64,000 bases of DNA, taken from NCBI RefSeq assembly GCF_009389715.1, contig NC_052409.1, forward strand, positions 1,528,001 to 1,592,000, given 5' to 3'. A program made the translations under genes and the position numbers. Shown here piece by piece: positions 12,360-23,414 of the stretch. The notes beneath the pieces are model-generated. The model saw only the letters and a list, made by a program, of their open reading frames with translations, did not search any database and had not been told where the DNA came from. The DNA comes from Phoenix dactylifera (Eukaryota > Streptophyta > Magnoliopsida > Arecales > Arecaceae). How positions within the stretch are numbered: the first letter of the stretch is position 1; every line of letters starts with the position of its first letter.

Positions 12360-13553
12360 CATTACAAAAAATAAAAATAAAAAATAAAAAATAGCCTTCT
12401 TCAGCGCTTTTTAGAGTTTGTACTAATGCTTATAAGTGTCGATAATTTTTGTGCCGATGCTTCCAAAAGCGTTGCACAAGCGTCGGACAGGTGGAGATGA
12501 AAATTTTTTCTGTTGACGCTTTCAAAAAGCGTCGGTATAAACTATAGCTATGCCGATGCTTATATGCGTCGGCCCATTTTGGAGTCCAACAATGCTAACA
12601 AGTGTCGGTAGAAAGCGAAAATAGGCGGACGCTTATAAGCGCCGGTCCATTTTGGAGTCCACCGATGCTAACATGTAATCACCCCTAATTACCCCTAATC
12701 AAATCAAAGGCTCAAAAGCAATTCCATTCAAGTAGAGATCAGCTTACAATTTAATCACCCTTAATCAGATCTTCTAACACCCCAAGAAACTCAATTCTTT
12801 TGGAATACATCAATGAAAAATCTAACTACATTCTAAATCAGATTTTGTAGTATGAGTCAAGAGCTCAAATGGTGGCACAAATTATAAGATGATGCATAGT
12901 GCAATACCTTGGGCAGAGGCGGACCTCGATCGATCGGGGCTTCAGACCGATCGGTCGACGCTAGAGAGGAGGGAGGAGGAGAAGATTCTCAGGCGGACGC
13001 GAATCTCGATCGAGGCTTGAGGGCTGGTCGGTTGGTGCTGGAGAGGAGGGAGAAGGAGAAGATTCTCGGACGGAGGCGAAACTCGATCAAGGTTTGAGGG
13101 TCGGTCGGTCGGCGCTAGAGAGAAGGGAGGAGGAGATCGATTGGGGCATCGGGTCGGTAGATGGGCGCCAGAGAGGAGGAAAAGGGGGCTAGGGCTTAGA
13201 AATGAAGCCTTCAAGTTGATTGGGCTGGGTTAAGGAGGCATGTGGCCTCCGATGACGCTTATAAGCATCGTAAGAGTCGTCTTAGGTCTAGGCCTCCGAC
13301 GACGCTTATAAGCTTTATCTTAGGCTAGGCCAATACGTGGAGGATGGCCTTCGATGATGCTTATAAGCGTCATCTTAGGTTGAGGCCTCCGTCGTTGCTT
13401 ATAAGCATCGTCTTAAGCCCGGTTGACTCCGGCGATACTCTATAGTGTCGTCTACTCTCCATGCCTGAAATTTTGATGTTGGAGCCAAAATTGCCGATGC
13501 TTCTACCTAGCATCGGCTTCTTGTAATCGAAAAAACATGCTTTTCTTGTAGTG
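12360..13553. mobile_element. Non-autonomous CACTA (En/Spm) DNA transposon
   Basis: The right end reads TTTTCTTGTAGTG, the reverse complement of the CACTACAAGAAAA terminus typical of plant CACTA elements. The left end is a decayed version (CATTACAAAAAA). The element is flanked by the 3-bp target-site duplication TTG at 12357-12359 and 13554-13556, the length expected for this superfamily. Subterminal regions contain many copies of a GATGCTTATAAGCGTCG-like motif with the palindromic core GCTTATAAGC. The inside holds a 77-bp tandem repeat and no transposase frame, so it would need a transposase supplied elsewhere. Length is 1194 bp. Confidence 0.88.
12905..13180. repeat. 77-bp tandem repeat inside the CACTA element
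   Basis: The CT(A/G)GAGAG..GGGAG segment recurs at 12961, 13038 and 13115, exactly 77 bp apart each time, with a shortened fourth copy near 13168. Units are GC-rich, with CGATCGA and GGTCGGT steps followed by a GGAGAAG-rich part. They differ at scattered positions. No transposase motif is present in them. Confidence 0.85.
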
Positions 13554-13556
13554 TTG

Positions 13557-14637
13557 AATTGCTGAATACCTTGGCTTCTCCATTTAGACCAAGCTCGAAC
13601 TACTCTCTTTTAACATACTATGCACGAAAGCTAACTGGATTCCTTCATCTCCACTTTAGACAAAACTTTCTTGCATCTGAGACGTGCGAACAAAGAGAAT
13701 GGAACTGTAACCAACCATTAGCAATTAAAAGGTCCAAACGACAAATCTATATCATTTTTCCACCAAGCAGTTTATACGATCAATGAGGTTGCAACTTCAA
13801 ATATTGGATCAAGCTACTCCTGGGAATTCTGATAATTGGTCAAGATCTTCAGATATCAGCTGATATCATGAAGTAAATTTGATAATGACAAAAAAAAAAA
13901 AAATATTCGATGGGTGATATTATTACTATAAATGCCAAAGTCCAAGCAATGCTATATTGATATATCAGCTGAGATATCGACCAATTAAATATGCATGGGT
14001 ACATACAACTGGTTCTAAAGAACTTTAGAGTTCATCTATTATTGAGGACAGGGAGGCAAAGACGCTCGTCAAATTAAACAAAGGAAGCCAGGGAGAAAGA
14101 GAACCATGGATCTTCCCCCGTTTACTTCTCTGTACTATAAAGAAGGCGGTGGTGGGGTGGCGGATTGGAATCTTATGAACCATTACATTGTTTAAGAGTT
14201 CTGTTTTTAACTGCTAGCCAATGACATTTCTTGACTGCTGTCTTGGCTGATCAGATAATAAGCTTTCCATAATTACTATATATTCATCTGCTTAAACACT
14301 TGTTCCTGCAAAAAGAACATCTAAAGAAGCACTTAAAATAGCAATAGCTACAACTATTAAGTGGAATGTAGACCTAGCCGTGCCAATTCATCCCCCTGAA
14401 GTCATCATTGAATCATACCTTCTAAAAGAAACCAACTCAAGGTAAGCATTTCATATGAGAACCATCATTAAATCAGTTCAACTAAGATTTGAAGTTGGGA
14501 CTTCAGGTCTGCTGGCCGCCATCCATTCCCCTTGAGTCTAGAAAAGAGAAAAGAAGCTCTTAGCTTTGATGGTCTTCATGCAATAAAGAAGTATGAGAGG
14601 AAGGCACCTCAAGAGTCCAGTAGATGAACTATTGTTG
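13557..14637. other. Intergenic stretch, nothing recognised
   Basis: Between the CACTA element and the TRIM I see no coding family, RNA gene or clear repeat. Confidence 0.5.
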
Positions 14638-15075
14638 TGTGAGGATCCGTATGGGCATATGTTTAGTCCCACATCAGTTATTCGCTGAGGAGATCTTGGG
14701 TATTTATACAGAATTAAGGAACCCAAAAAATACCTTCCAATTAGTTATTTTGGGGTGAGATTCTGGGTTGTGACACATAATATCAGAGCGAACTCGGCCC
14801 TAGCTTATGTGGACAAAAAGACACTCCAGCACAAGTTAACGAAGGCTAACTACAAGCCCATCATGGTGCTTGTGATTAGATTTAAATGGATTTGAACTTT
14901 TAGTCTGATGAGGACGTCGAGGCTTGAACGGAAGGAGCATGTGAGAATCTGTGCAGGAGTGTGCTTAGTCCCACATCGATTATTCATCGAGGAGATCTTG
15001 GGTATTTATACAGGACTAAGGAACCCAAAAAATACCTTCTGATTAGCCACTTTTGGATGAGGTCCTGAGTTGTAG
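14638..15075 (+). mobile_element. TRIM (terminal-repeat retrotransposon in miniature)
   Basis: Two direct repeats of about 137 bp, 14638-14775 and 14940-15075, both begin TGTGAG. They share the AGTCCCACATC box, a TATTTATA box and AGGAACCCAAAAAATACC. After the first repeat comes TATCAGAGC at 14781-14789, the core of a primer-binding site for initiator-methionine tRNA. Just before the second repeat lies the purine-rich GAACGGAAGGAGCA (polypurine tract). The internal part is only about 164 bp and has no coding room, which is normal for a TRIM. The LTRs differ at roughly one position in five, mostly transitions, so the copy is old (millions of years or more). It is a fossil that would rely on other elements for movement. 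Confidence 0.85.
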
Positions 15076-18000
15076 AAAAGGAAAAAAAAAGAGAAGAAGA
15101 TGATAAAGAAAAGAGAGATTATCAAAACGATTTGTCATGCAAGTTAATTGTCCGTAAAGTATGAGCGTTGCAAACATGCCAATATGTATGTAATCAGAAA
15201 ACTTGGTTATCATTAAAGAAATTTGTAAATATTGATAATGTTTTTTATTGTAAGGTAGAAAAAAAAAAGAGATTTATGGAAACTGTTGATTGTTCATGTA
15301 TAGATTATCCGAAATTAATTTACCCTACAATCATAGGAACAGAATTCCAGCACTCATCATCCAATTCTTCTTCCATCAAAATGGGGCTAGCTAGCTAGGG
15401 AGAAACTGAGACCTCCTCCTAAATAACAAAAGGAAAAAAAAAAAACCTAGAGTAGTTAGTGGTAAGGCAATACAAAATCCACCATCTAAATTTCTACAAA
15501 AACAAAGCCAGTGAACTTAATATTGCCACAAGCAGAATTTTACACAGATTGAAAATTAAAGCATTGTCCTTATAGAGAATTTTTCTCCCCCCCCCCCCCC
15601 CTCCCTTTTTTTTGGTTTGTTTGAGATGAAGGGAGGCTTAGCCACCCAAAACACAAGTCTTGAATTCTTTAATAACAGCTACCAATCGAAGGAATTAGCA
15701 TTTTTCTACATTAGTTGATAACCATATGGTCTGTGCATGCGCTCTTTTTTTTTCTTTTTTTTTTTCTCTAAAAGGTTTAACAAGTTTCTTGTTACGTACT
15801 GTATTTTAAAAAATAATAAATATTTATCGCAAGACAAACAGTACTACTAACTGGATTGCTTTCTACGCAGCTCATCACTTCTGAGATTTATTCAAGAAAA
15901 ATCATGTGTCTGCCCTTTTTTTTTGCTAATTTTATTTTTTTAATTTTATTGATCGCATCCACACCTATCATGTGTGAGAGACTGTTGTACCAAATAATAA
16001 TAAATTAAGGCCAAGTCCGCATCACATACAAAGATCACCATATAAAAAAAAGGTGAATTGTGTTGATGGGATAGAGCTACCCCACTTGCTACCTAGACAC
16101 TATCATGGAATCTTTAACAAAACAAGCATGGCCACCATTATAAAATGAGACCCATGTCCATCAACCACAAAAAGAGTCACATAGCTTCATTAAAATATTA
16201 GTGTCGTCACTTGCATTGACTCTGTGAGCAACGAATCTACACTAAGCGTTCGGTTCCCTTTTGTTCCTTTTGCACTTTGTGGGTGGCAGATCAGAGAGGA
16301 AAATTTGCAGGCTGCAATGCCCGGAAAAAAAAAAACAAGAAAAAGAAAACCAACACATGGACATTGCCCACCACAAAACCATTCGGTGGAGAGAGTTATC
16401 ATACATTGATGCCAGCCCGGTGGTACCTTGCAAGTTATTGTGTCTGAACTTTGGGGACTCTGGCTTCAATTACCTTCTGCCTGCTCATTTAGATATTCTC
16501 CCATCCATGATCCAAATATCACACGAATATCCCTTCTTTTTTTCTTCTTCTTCCTCCCTTGACAATAGATATCGCATGTATCTCTTGGCAAGGCATTTAG
16601 AAATCTATAAAGTTGCTTACTCAATTAACTACTCTACTTAAAATATAGAATAATTTACAAAAAATTTTCTAAAGTTTATGTTTTTTATCCTTGCAACTAA
16701 TGATTTGTAACATCTAGCATTATAAGTTAATAATTTAACTAATATTCTACTAAATTATGGATTAAATTATTGGATAAAAATAAGCCGTAGAAGTATATTT
16801 TTCAAATTTTTAGGTGTAAGTGTAACTTATTATTAATCCTAAAAACTTTTTGTAATTTATTTATAAATGTACGTGCATATAGAAAATAAGAATAGATTAT
16901 TTTATCTGTAAAGACTAGTATATATATTCATTAAACAACCTCCTATCTGCCACGGTGAAAAAAAAATAAGCAACTGAAGAAGTGTTCTTGTCTGTTGTAT
17001 AAATAAATGGCCGTATGCAGTTTGATGGTATCCAACGATCAGTAAACAATGCCAGAGACTAAATGATTGACGTTAAGAACTAGAGAATACGGGGCCACAT
17101 GAGCATATATATATATAGAAGTAATTGAGTCACATTTTAGAATAAAGAACCGTGTGCTTGGATCGCAAGCCTCCCTATACATAATTTCACAATTTTTTTC
17201 TGGGCATAGTTTTTCTCATCATTGAGTCTTTTGGCACTTCAAGAAAAATTATAAGAATCAGAACCCATGCCCGGATCATGCCCCTCTCCTCCCAAAGCCA
17301 TGCAAACGTCTAAGATGAATCCTATCCAGTCACTAAAATAGTTTTTTTATATATATGACAACAACTTTTATATAGAAATCCAAGCCGGAAATCACCAGAC
17401 CCCATTCAAATGAATGGGAGATTTAAAAAAAGATTGGTTGCCTCCTGACTCCAAGAACATGTTGCTGCTGCTAATGGTCATAGGCAGCAGAACAACTAAT
17501 GCACTTGGGTCACCAAATACAGTGGCACGTCGGAGGGAGCGTCAGCATCACAGAAGATATGAAGTTGGTCGAGAGAGATTGCTTCTGCGAGGTGATGTCA
17601 GTACTCGCGTTTGCCTCGGGAAGGGCCAGGCTGTGAAACAAAGGCAGTGGTAGAAAGACAGAGACAGAGAGAGAGAGAGAGAGAGAGCTTTGTCCCATCC
17701 CGTCCATCCACCTATCGACTTCCCATTCGATTAAAACTTCTGAGAAACCCGCGCAGAGTGGGAAAACTAATGCAGGCGCAGTGTTGGATTCCCATTTTCC
17801 CATGAAGATTGGACGTTGCCAGTAGCCCCACCCACAGATGCTGTCAACTCAAAACAATTGTATATTTCTCCATTTCTGTTGTTTATTTCTGCTCTCATGG
17901 CACTACCTGACTAATCCAGAAAGCTTCATCAAGACTCAAGAGAGAGGAAACAGAGCTAGACATGGGGAAAAACTATGAAACAGTAGCACCATAAAATGGT

Positions 18001-18099
18001 GACTTGACAGACAAGCTCCATTGCATTTCTCAGTGCAACAAACCATGTTACATGCACCTACTAGATCCCAGTATTAGACTACGACTTTATTGTTTTTTT
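15076..18099. other. Intergenic stretch, nothing recognised
   Basis: AT-rich DNA with several poly(A)/poly(T) and poly(C) runs and a GA microsatellite at 17664-17688. No protein family or RNA gene was recognised on either strand. Confidence 0.5.
17664..17688. repeat. (GA)12 microsatellite
   Basis: Uninterrupted GA dinucleotide of about 25 bases. Confidence 0.88.
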
Positions 18100-18455
18100 T
18101 TTTCTGAAAAAAAAAGAAAAAAAAAAAAAAAAAAAAAAGGTAAAAAGAACTTCATCCATTGTAGCAACCCCCACCGAGCTCTCTTTCCGCTGAAGAATAT
18201 TCGATATAAACTACATATTTACTCACACCCTTCCCACCTACGAAAAAGTCCCAACCAACATAACAACCCCTTCCACGTGTGAGTACGCCACATTAGCACT
18301 ATCTAAATATCGACCAAACCAGATAGTGACTCCATCCGGACAAACCATGCGAGAGATATCTGATCTCCGCATTTAATCGATACCCGTACGTTTCGAACCT
18401 AGGTCACTCCGGTAGAATCTTAGCTTCCGTTCCAACCATACTACCACCCCGATGG
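18100..18455 (-). mobile_element. tRNA-derived SINE, minus strand (longer copy)
   Basis: On the minus strand the element starts near GGGGTGGTAGTATGG (A-box-like). It then carries CCTAGGTTCGAAACG (B-box-like) about 40 bases on and ends in an A-rich/T-rich tail at about 18070-18125. The same sequence order recurs at about 38.4-38.68 kb, where the 5' part is missing. Shared landmarks include GTAGCAACCC..ACYGAGC, ACRTGTGAGTACG and TTTAATCGAY.CCGTAC on the plus strand. Two diverged copies of one family with internal Pol III boxes support a SINE. Ends are approximate. Confidence 0.65.
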
Positions 18456-21400
18456 TGACAACGGCTCCTTTTCGCCAATGGTCTGGTCGATAGAGCCTTT
18501 AACAATGAACTAAAGATGGAGTGATTAAGATCAATAACCAAAGTTGCGATGGGAGAGCTTAACATGCCTGTTCCTGAGACCATCCAGATTTTAGTATCAC
18601 CCTAACACCTATCGGACCCCAACCACATATAGGGACTGACTGGGCTTGTCCGAGTCAGGCTAATCCCTAGGTTACGCCTGGTCTATAACAGGCTTAGGGA
18701 CAACCCTTGGATTTGGGCTAGGGCTAGATAAATGAAGGTTGATTACAAAACGACCGGATCAAACATAGACAAGCTAACAAGCTCATTAGCTACGATAGTA
18801 TATAATTACCATGGCAATGTACAATAATCGTCGGCAGGCGCACTTGGGATTGATTCTGTTCAAACAAAAAAGTCCAGATTATGTGTTTTGATTGCAACTC
18901 GAACATACCACTACTAGGATGCTATGCAGCCTTCACAAGAATCACCCACAAGCTGCACAAATCACTGCCCGATGGTAAGCCAACATAGGCTTCTCCTCCT
19001 AGGAGTAAACAATCCTTAATCCAATTTATTATTAATAAATTCTTTTACCATCAATTTGGAGGTCACTCGTGCATCGTTGAGTGGCAAGGCTAGGCCGGTG
19101 CAGAAGCATGGCCTGGTCCAAGCTAGCCATGGCTAGCCCATAATATTCTGCAAGATCCCAGCTTGGGCCAAGCAAATATAGTTTCTTCTGAATGAAAACA
19201 GACTGAAATAGGTGGGATTTTCATGGGTAAATCGAGTTTCATCATGACTTACAGAACATTTTGTGCTGCCGACTAAGAATCCATTTGTTAGGGGAAATCT
19301 TGCCTCAGGATATGTCCTCTTGTTCATCTGCAAGAAACAAAAACATTTTCAGAAGAGAGAGCTTTCAAGAGCTAGATGTCAGGGCCTACCATGCTAGGGA
19401 CATGGACAGCAAGCTTTATCTCTTCAATGCCAAATGACTCGGATACACATAACAAACACAAGTAGCTTTATTTGCAGTGATCTATTATGCAGTAAGAAAT
19501 TGTACATTGATTCCCCACACAAAAATACGACCTGTGGACCAACCATGAGCCGATGATTGAAGGCCGCTGCTGCTATGAAGAATCCATCAGTATTCTGATC
19601 TTTCATGACATCATAAATCTAATGAGGAATAGTTATTTGAAACAACTCCCATCTTGCTGCCTCAAACTCATCCAAACACAGTTCTCTGAATTTCAACTCT
19701 TTTTCCACAAGATTCAGAATAATGCTTCGAGGACTCTTCGATGTGCAATTAGTTTCTAGATTACTCTGCTCGCCATAATAGAACATGGGTCTTATGCTCT
19801 GCCGAAATGAGCCAGAAAGTGCAATTTATTTTGGCATTTTTTTTATTATAAGTATTGTAGCATAACCATGCAAATTTTAAAATGCTACCCAATAAAAAAA
19901 GGAAAAAAATGATGCTGGAAAAATACTGGGTACAACAGTATTCCTGGATTCTACTCAGCCAGTTTTCCATGATACATATATAGGGGGGGTCAAAACGAAC
20001 AGAGCAGTTTGAGCTTAAATCAAGCTCGATTTGAAGCTAAACAAACGAAGCTTGTACTAGCAAAAATAGACTCAAAAATAATTTCAAGCCGAGCCAAAAT
20101 TTGATCCAGCTCGACTCAAGCTCGGCTCCGTAAGGCTCAACAGTAAAAACAAGTTGCCTAGGGTAATTTTCTTCTTGAGACAATAAAAGCAAAGCTTTAC
20201 AATAAACTAAAAACGTAACATGAAGCAAAGACCTTACTACCAAATTGTGCGAGATCAGCTCTTGTTCGTTACAGTCAAAGAAACCAACATAGAAGTTTGA
20301 ATGTGGAAGCAGCCAATCCAATTAATCATTTGTAACATGAAGGTTTAAGTTTGGTAAGGTTTGCTGCTCGTTGATCCCCCCATTGATGTTTAAGCTGAAG
20401 CTACCTAGCCTGGAGACCGAATAACAAGATGAGCCAGCAGAGGTAATGCCCTGAATGCTGGTTTTAATTTTTTCCATCATTCATGAGGCAGAAAGCTCTG
20501 AATCGATCTCGATGCTGGATAAGTAATTTAGATTCCTTAGATTTATACTTTTACAAAATCTCACAATCTAAGCAAATGAACAGGATGTTCTTAAGACTGC
20601 AAACTCTTTTAAGCAAAAACTCATGGATTTGAATTGCTTAATCTCTAATTTTCAGACTTTCGCTCTCCCAGATTTATCTGCCTTTTCAGGAAGCAAGCAT
20701 ATATTGTTATGAACTTCATAACTACAATAATCTGGTTGAGAACACTGTTCTGTTCCTCAATCTCAATCAACATCTAATATCTAGCTGCAAAACCTGACAT
20801 GGGAAACCAGAAAGAAATTGTAGATTCACAAAGCATCCATATCATACTCATGAAAGGTCAGAACATAAAATGAAGCACATGAATTCCAGGCTCATGATAG
20901 ATCACAAAGGCTGAGAAAGGACATGAGTTGAAGTGCTAAACAGAAACGGCATAAAAACATTAAAAAGAGAAATTGAGCAAGACGAGAAAATTAATGCATT
21001 AGCGATGATGCCGCTCTTGAAATCCCCTGCAAATACTGAAAAGTTGAAGAACATGTACTTAAAATATGATTATTTCATTACATCCACTCTACTTCCTAAG
21101 ATGACAAAAAACTAAAATTAGCCATGCAACTTCTGAAGTGTCTTATACAGCATCCAGCCATCCACGCAGCCAAAAGTTACATGTATTGGCCTCGTTATCG
21201 TTTTAGTGGATTTTGTAGCCCAAATTGGTGCCTTGGTCAGCTAACTCAGTGAAAAATTTAAATTATAAATCATTCTGTAACGATCGTTTCTTCTGAATTG
21301 AAATGACAAAGGTAACTTCGAATTGTTGACATCATCATTTTGAACCGCCTGCGTCCTCGAAGTTTATTCTTTCAGTGTTCAGAGATTAGTTTTTAATCTG

Positions 21401-22358
21401 TTTTAATTTTTTTTCAAAAAATTCTCTAGCATCTCCATGTCTTTCTCCTAAGATTCATTCTAAATTACAGATATCCTCACTAGCCAAATTGACCCCACAT
21501 CTCAAATTTGCGACAACGGTCACTAATATATTATCACCAATTTGGTTGCTTGATGGCTGCTATACGCAGATTATTTCCACCATTAAAGTTATTAGTTAAA
21601 TTCATCAGTTCAAACAGAAATTCTCAGTAAACTGCTTCTATAAGATGTCATTACACATAGCTCAAGCAATGAACAAGGCATCTGACAACAGTTTTGGAGT
21701 ATCAACCAACTAAAACATAATATTGCAAAAACAAAAAAGTGCACAAATACGAACGAAAACACTTCTTACAGCATATGACAGAGTGAGCTGCAAAAGTCAA
21801 ACAAGAGATTCGCCAACCACACTGCATAAAAGTAGCAACCCTGCAGATAAGCTTCTTCTTGCCAGATAGAATCTTTAAGCATAAAATAAATAAGCAGTGT
21901 AGGTATATGCTGTAGTACTGGAAGCAAGGGAATCATGTTTGCAATAATTCAATATACTTTGGGGACAAAGGCTTGAAACCCAGATAGATGCAATCACTCC
22001 TCCTTCAAGGATACAGAAACAGGTGTATATTTTTCCCAATAGGCCAAAATCAAATGAAAAAGGAAAAAGAACCGCAGTAAAAAAAAAATCTAGGGTTTCA
22101 CTTGGTCCCACTAGGGCAAGGATTGCCTACCTTGTAGGAGGGTACGGAAGACGAAGACGAAATCCCCAACCATGCCCAGTGTCCCGCCATGGCCGGATTT
22201 AATCTGATAAACCAAGAAATCGAGGGGGGACCCGAAACAAATTAGAAGGGCGTGGAGAGGAAGAGCCGAAATCCCCAACCATAGGTAGAAAAAAAACGAA
22301 GGGCATTGAAAGACGTGGAGAGGAAGACGCCCGCCAGGATAGCAATCGGAAATTGGGG
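18456..22358. other. Intergenic stretch, nothing recognised
   Basis: No gene family was recognised. Around 20000-20150 there is a stretch rich in AGCTCGACTCAAGCTCG-type motifs, a common degenerate plant repeat. The last few hundred bases lie downstream of the minus-strand U6 gene. Confidence 0.45.
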
Positions 22359-22366
22359 AAAAAAAA
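22359..22366 (-). terminator. Pol III terminator of the U6 gene
   Basis: A run of eight T on the minus strand directly follows the ...GGTCCAAAT end of U6. This is the oligo(T) signal that stops RNA polymerase III. Confidence 0.85.
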
Positions 22367-22412
22367 TTTGGACCATTTCTCGATTTATGCGTGTCATCCT
22401 TGCGCAGGGGCC

Positions 22413-22444
<32 letters not shown>

Positions 22445-22464
22445 TCGGATGTCTCCGAAGAGAC
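22363..22464 (-). ncRNA. U6 spliceosomal snRNA
   Basis: The minus strand matches plant U6 throughout: the 5' stem-loop with UUCG loop, ATCCGATAAAATTGG, the ACAGAGA box (GATACAGAGAAGATTAGC), the AGC-containing catalytic region, CCTGCGCAAGGATGACACGC and the 3' end AAATGGTCCAAAT before a T8 terminator. The length of about 102 nt is usual. Relative to the canonical sequence as I recall it, the only changes I see are two in the 5' stem (C4 to U, G11 to A). These keep the pair, as expected for an RNA under selection rather than a dead copy. U6 pairs with the 5' splice site and U2/U4 and forms the catalytic core of the major spliceosome. Confidence 0.93.
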
Positions 22465-22500
22465 GCCACGACGTCTCCATCTTTGCAATAAGGGTTAAGG

Positions 22501-22605
22501 AAATATATTTTACTTTCTCAATGTGGGACTAAACGGACGCACCCGTCCGGTCGACCCACCTAGTGGTAGGCCGACTTTAGTCTAACTGAGCCCACCGAGA
22601 GCCCA
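22501..22605 (-). promoter_or_regulatory. U6 Pol III promoter: USE, TATA-like and monocot MSP boxes
   Basis: On the minus strand the upstream sequence element AGTCCCACATTG lies at 22530-22519, 55-66 bases before the RNA start. This matches the plant snRNA USE (RTCCCACATCG) at nearly its usual distance. A TATA-like AAATATATTT sits at 22510-22501, about 37-46 bases before the start, somewhat further upstream than usual. Further out, two AGCCCA boxes (22589-22594 and 22600-22605, plus-strand reading) fit the monocot-specific RGCCCR promoter element of snRNA genes. Confidence 0.75.
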
Positions 22606-23068
22606 ATCTTCATAGTTCAAACGTAGAATTAACCACAAATGATCTGAAAAGAAGAAATTTAATGAAAAAAAAAAAAGAAATGAGACTCCTGTCCCGTGAT
22701 TGATGAAGTTGCTAGCCTTGGCTTGGGCCATGATGACAGATAAAAATCTTCCCAAGGACTGAGCTTAGCCAGGTTAGAACTTGGATGGGCCATCCTGGAC
22801 CCATACGTAAGGTGGCTTCTGCATGAATCCGGACGGCATTGGAGGCACCTGGGCTCTTGGAGGCTTCATGGAGCAGAGCAAACATATGGTCCAGAGAAGA
22901 AATTGTAGAGAGACACCCGAACCAAAGACTGGTGCGACACGACGAGGACCCCCACCACGGCAGCATTCAATTCCCCCACCAGGAAGGCTGCAGAGATTTA
23001 GAGGAGAAAGATGAGCACTGAGGAGATGAGGGGGAATTAAGGGTGGATCTTTTCTTCAGACCTAAGTG

Positions 23069-23250
23069 GTGTTGCTTTTTTTTTTTTTTTTTTTTTGGCT
23101 AAAAACGGCATTCATATAGTTATCACATGAGTACAATTTGCTAAATCAAAAGAAAGAAAATGATACAGAGGGTGGGATATATCTTCGACTCTGATCCAAA
23201 TCACTCCATCCGAATGCCGGACCACAAAGAAGGCGATGTAGCGTGTTGCT
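23069..23250 (-). mobile_element. 5'-truncated LINE tail with probable TSD
   Basis: A T run at about 23076-23096 followed by GGCTAAAAACGGC reads, on the minus strand, as the 3' end of a LINE with poly(A) tail. The last codons (DLANCTHVITI) resemble the D.AGCAHMRA end of the LINE at 54.9 kb. GTGTTGCT at 23069-23076 and 23243-23250 may be the target-site duplication. It is short, so the upstream boundary is uncertain. Confidence 0.5.
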
Positions 23251-23369
23251 GCTTTAAAGAGCACGTAAGGCAAGCCACCCAATCCGACCGCCCGGCTTCG
23301 CAAGAGAATTTTCATCTGCCTGTGGATTTGGAAAGCAACCTCTTGTCCTCCTTCTTCCTCCTGTCGCTC

Positions 23370-23414
23370 TCCATGCGGGCCGGCTTGCATGCACTGCAAG
23401 CCGGCCTGCATGGA
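23370..23414. repeat. 45-nt hairpin with 20-bp arms
   Basis: Arms 23370-23389 and 23395-23414 are complementary over 20 positions with one G-U type pair, around a 5-nt loop TGCAC. The core GCCGGCTTGCA / TGCAAGCCGGC is perfect. A third, partial copy of one arm follows at about 23434-23463. A 23-bp direct repeat (from TGGATTTGGAAAGC) at 23322 and 23411 overlaps the structure, so it may have arisen by local duplication. Confidence 0.85.

Noticed and set aside
14375-14400. AGCCGTGCCAAT, recalling the miR171 family
   Set aside because: Only 12 bases agree, and no complementary arm for a precursor hairpin was found nearby.
22111-22488. 125-codon open frame on the minus strand
   Set aside because: It runs through the U6 snRNA gene and its terminator. 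The protein resembles nothing, so the frame is incidental.
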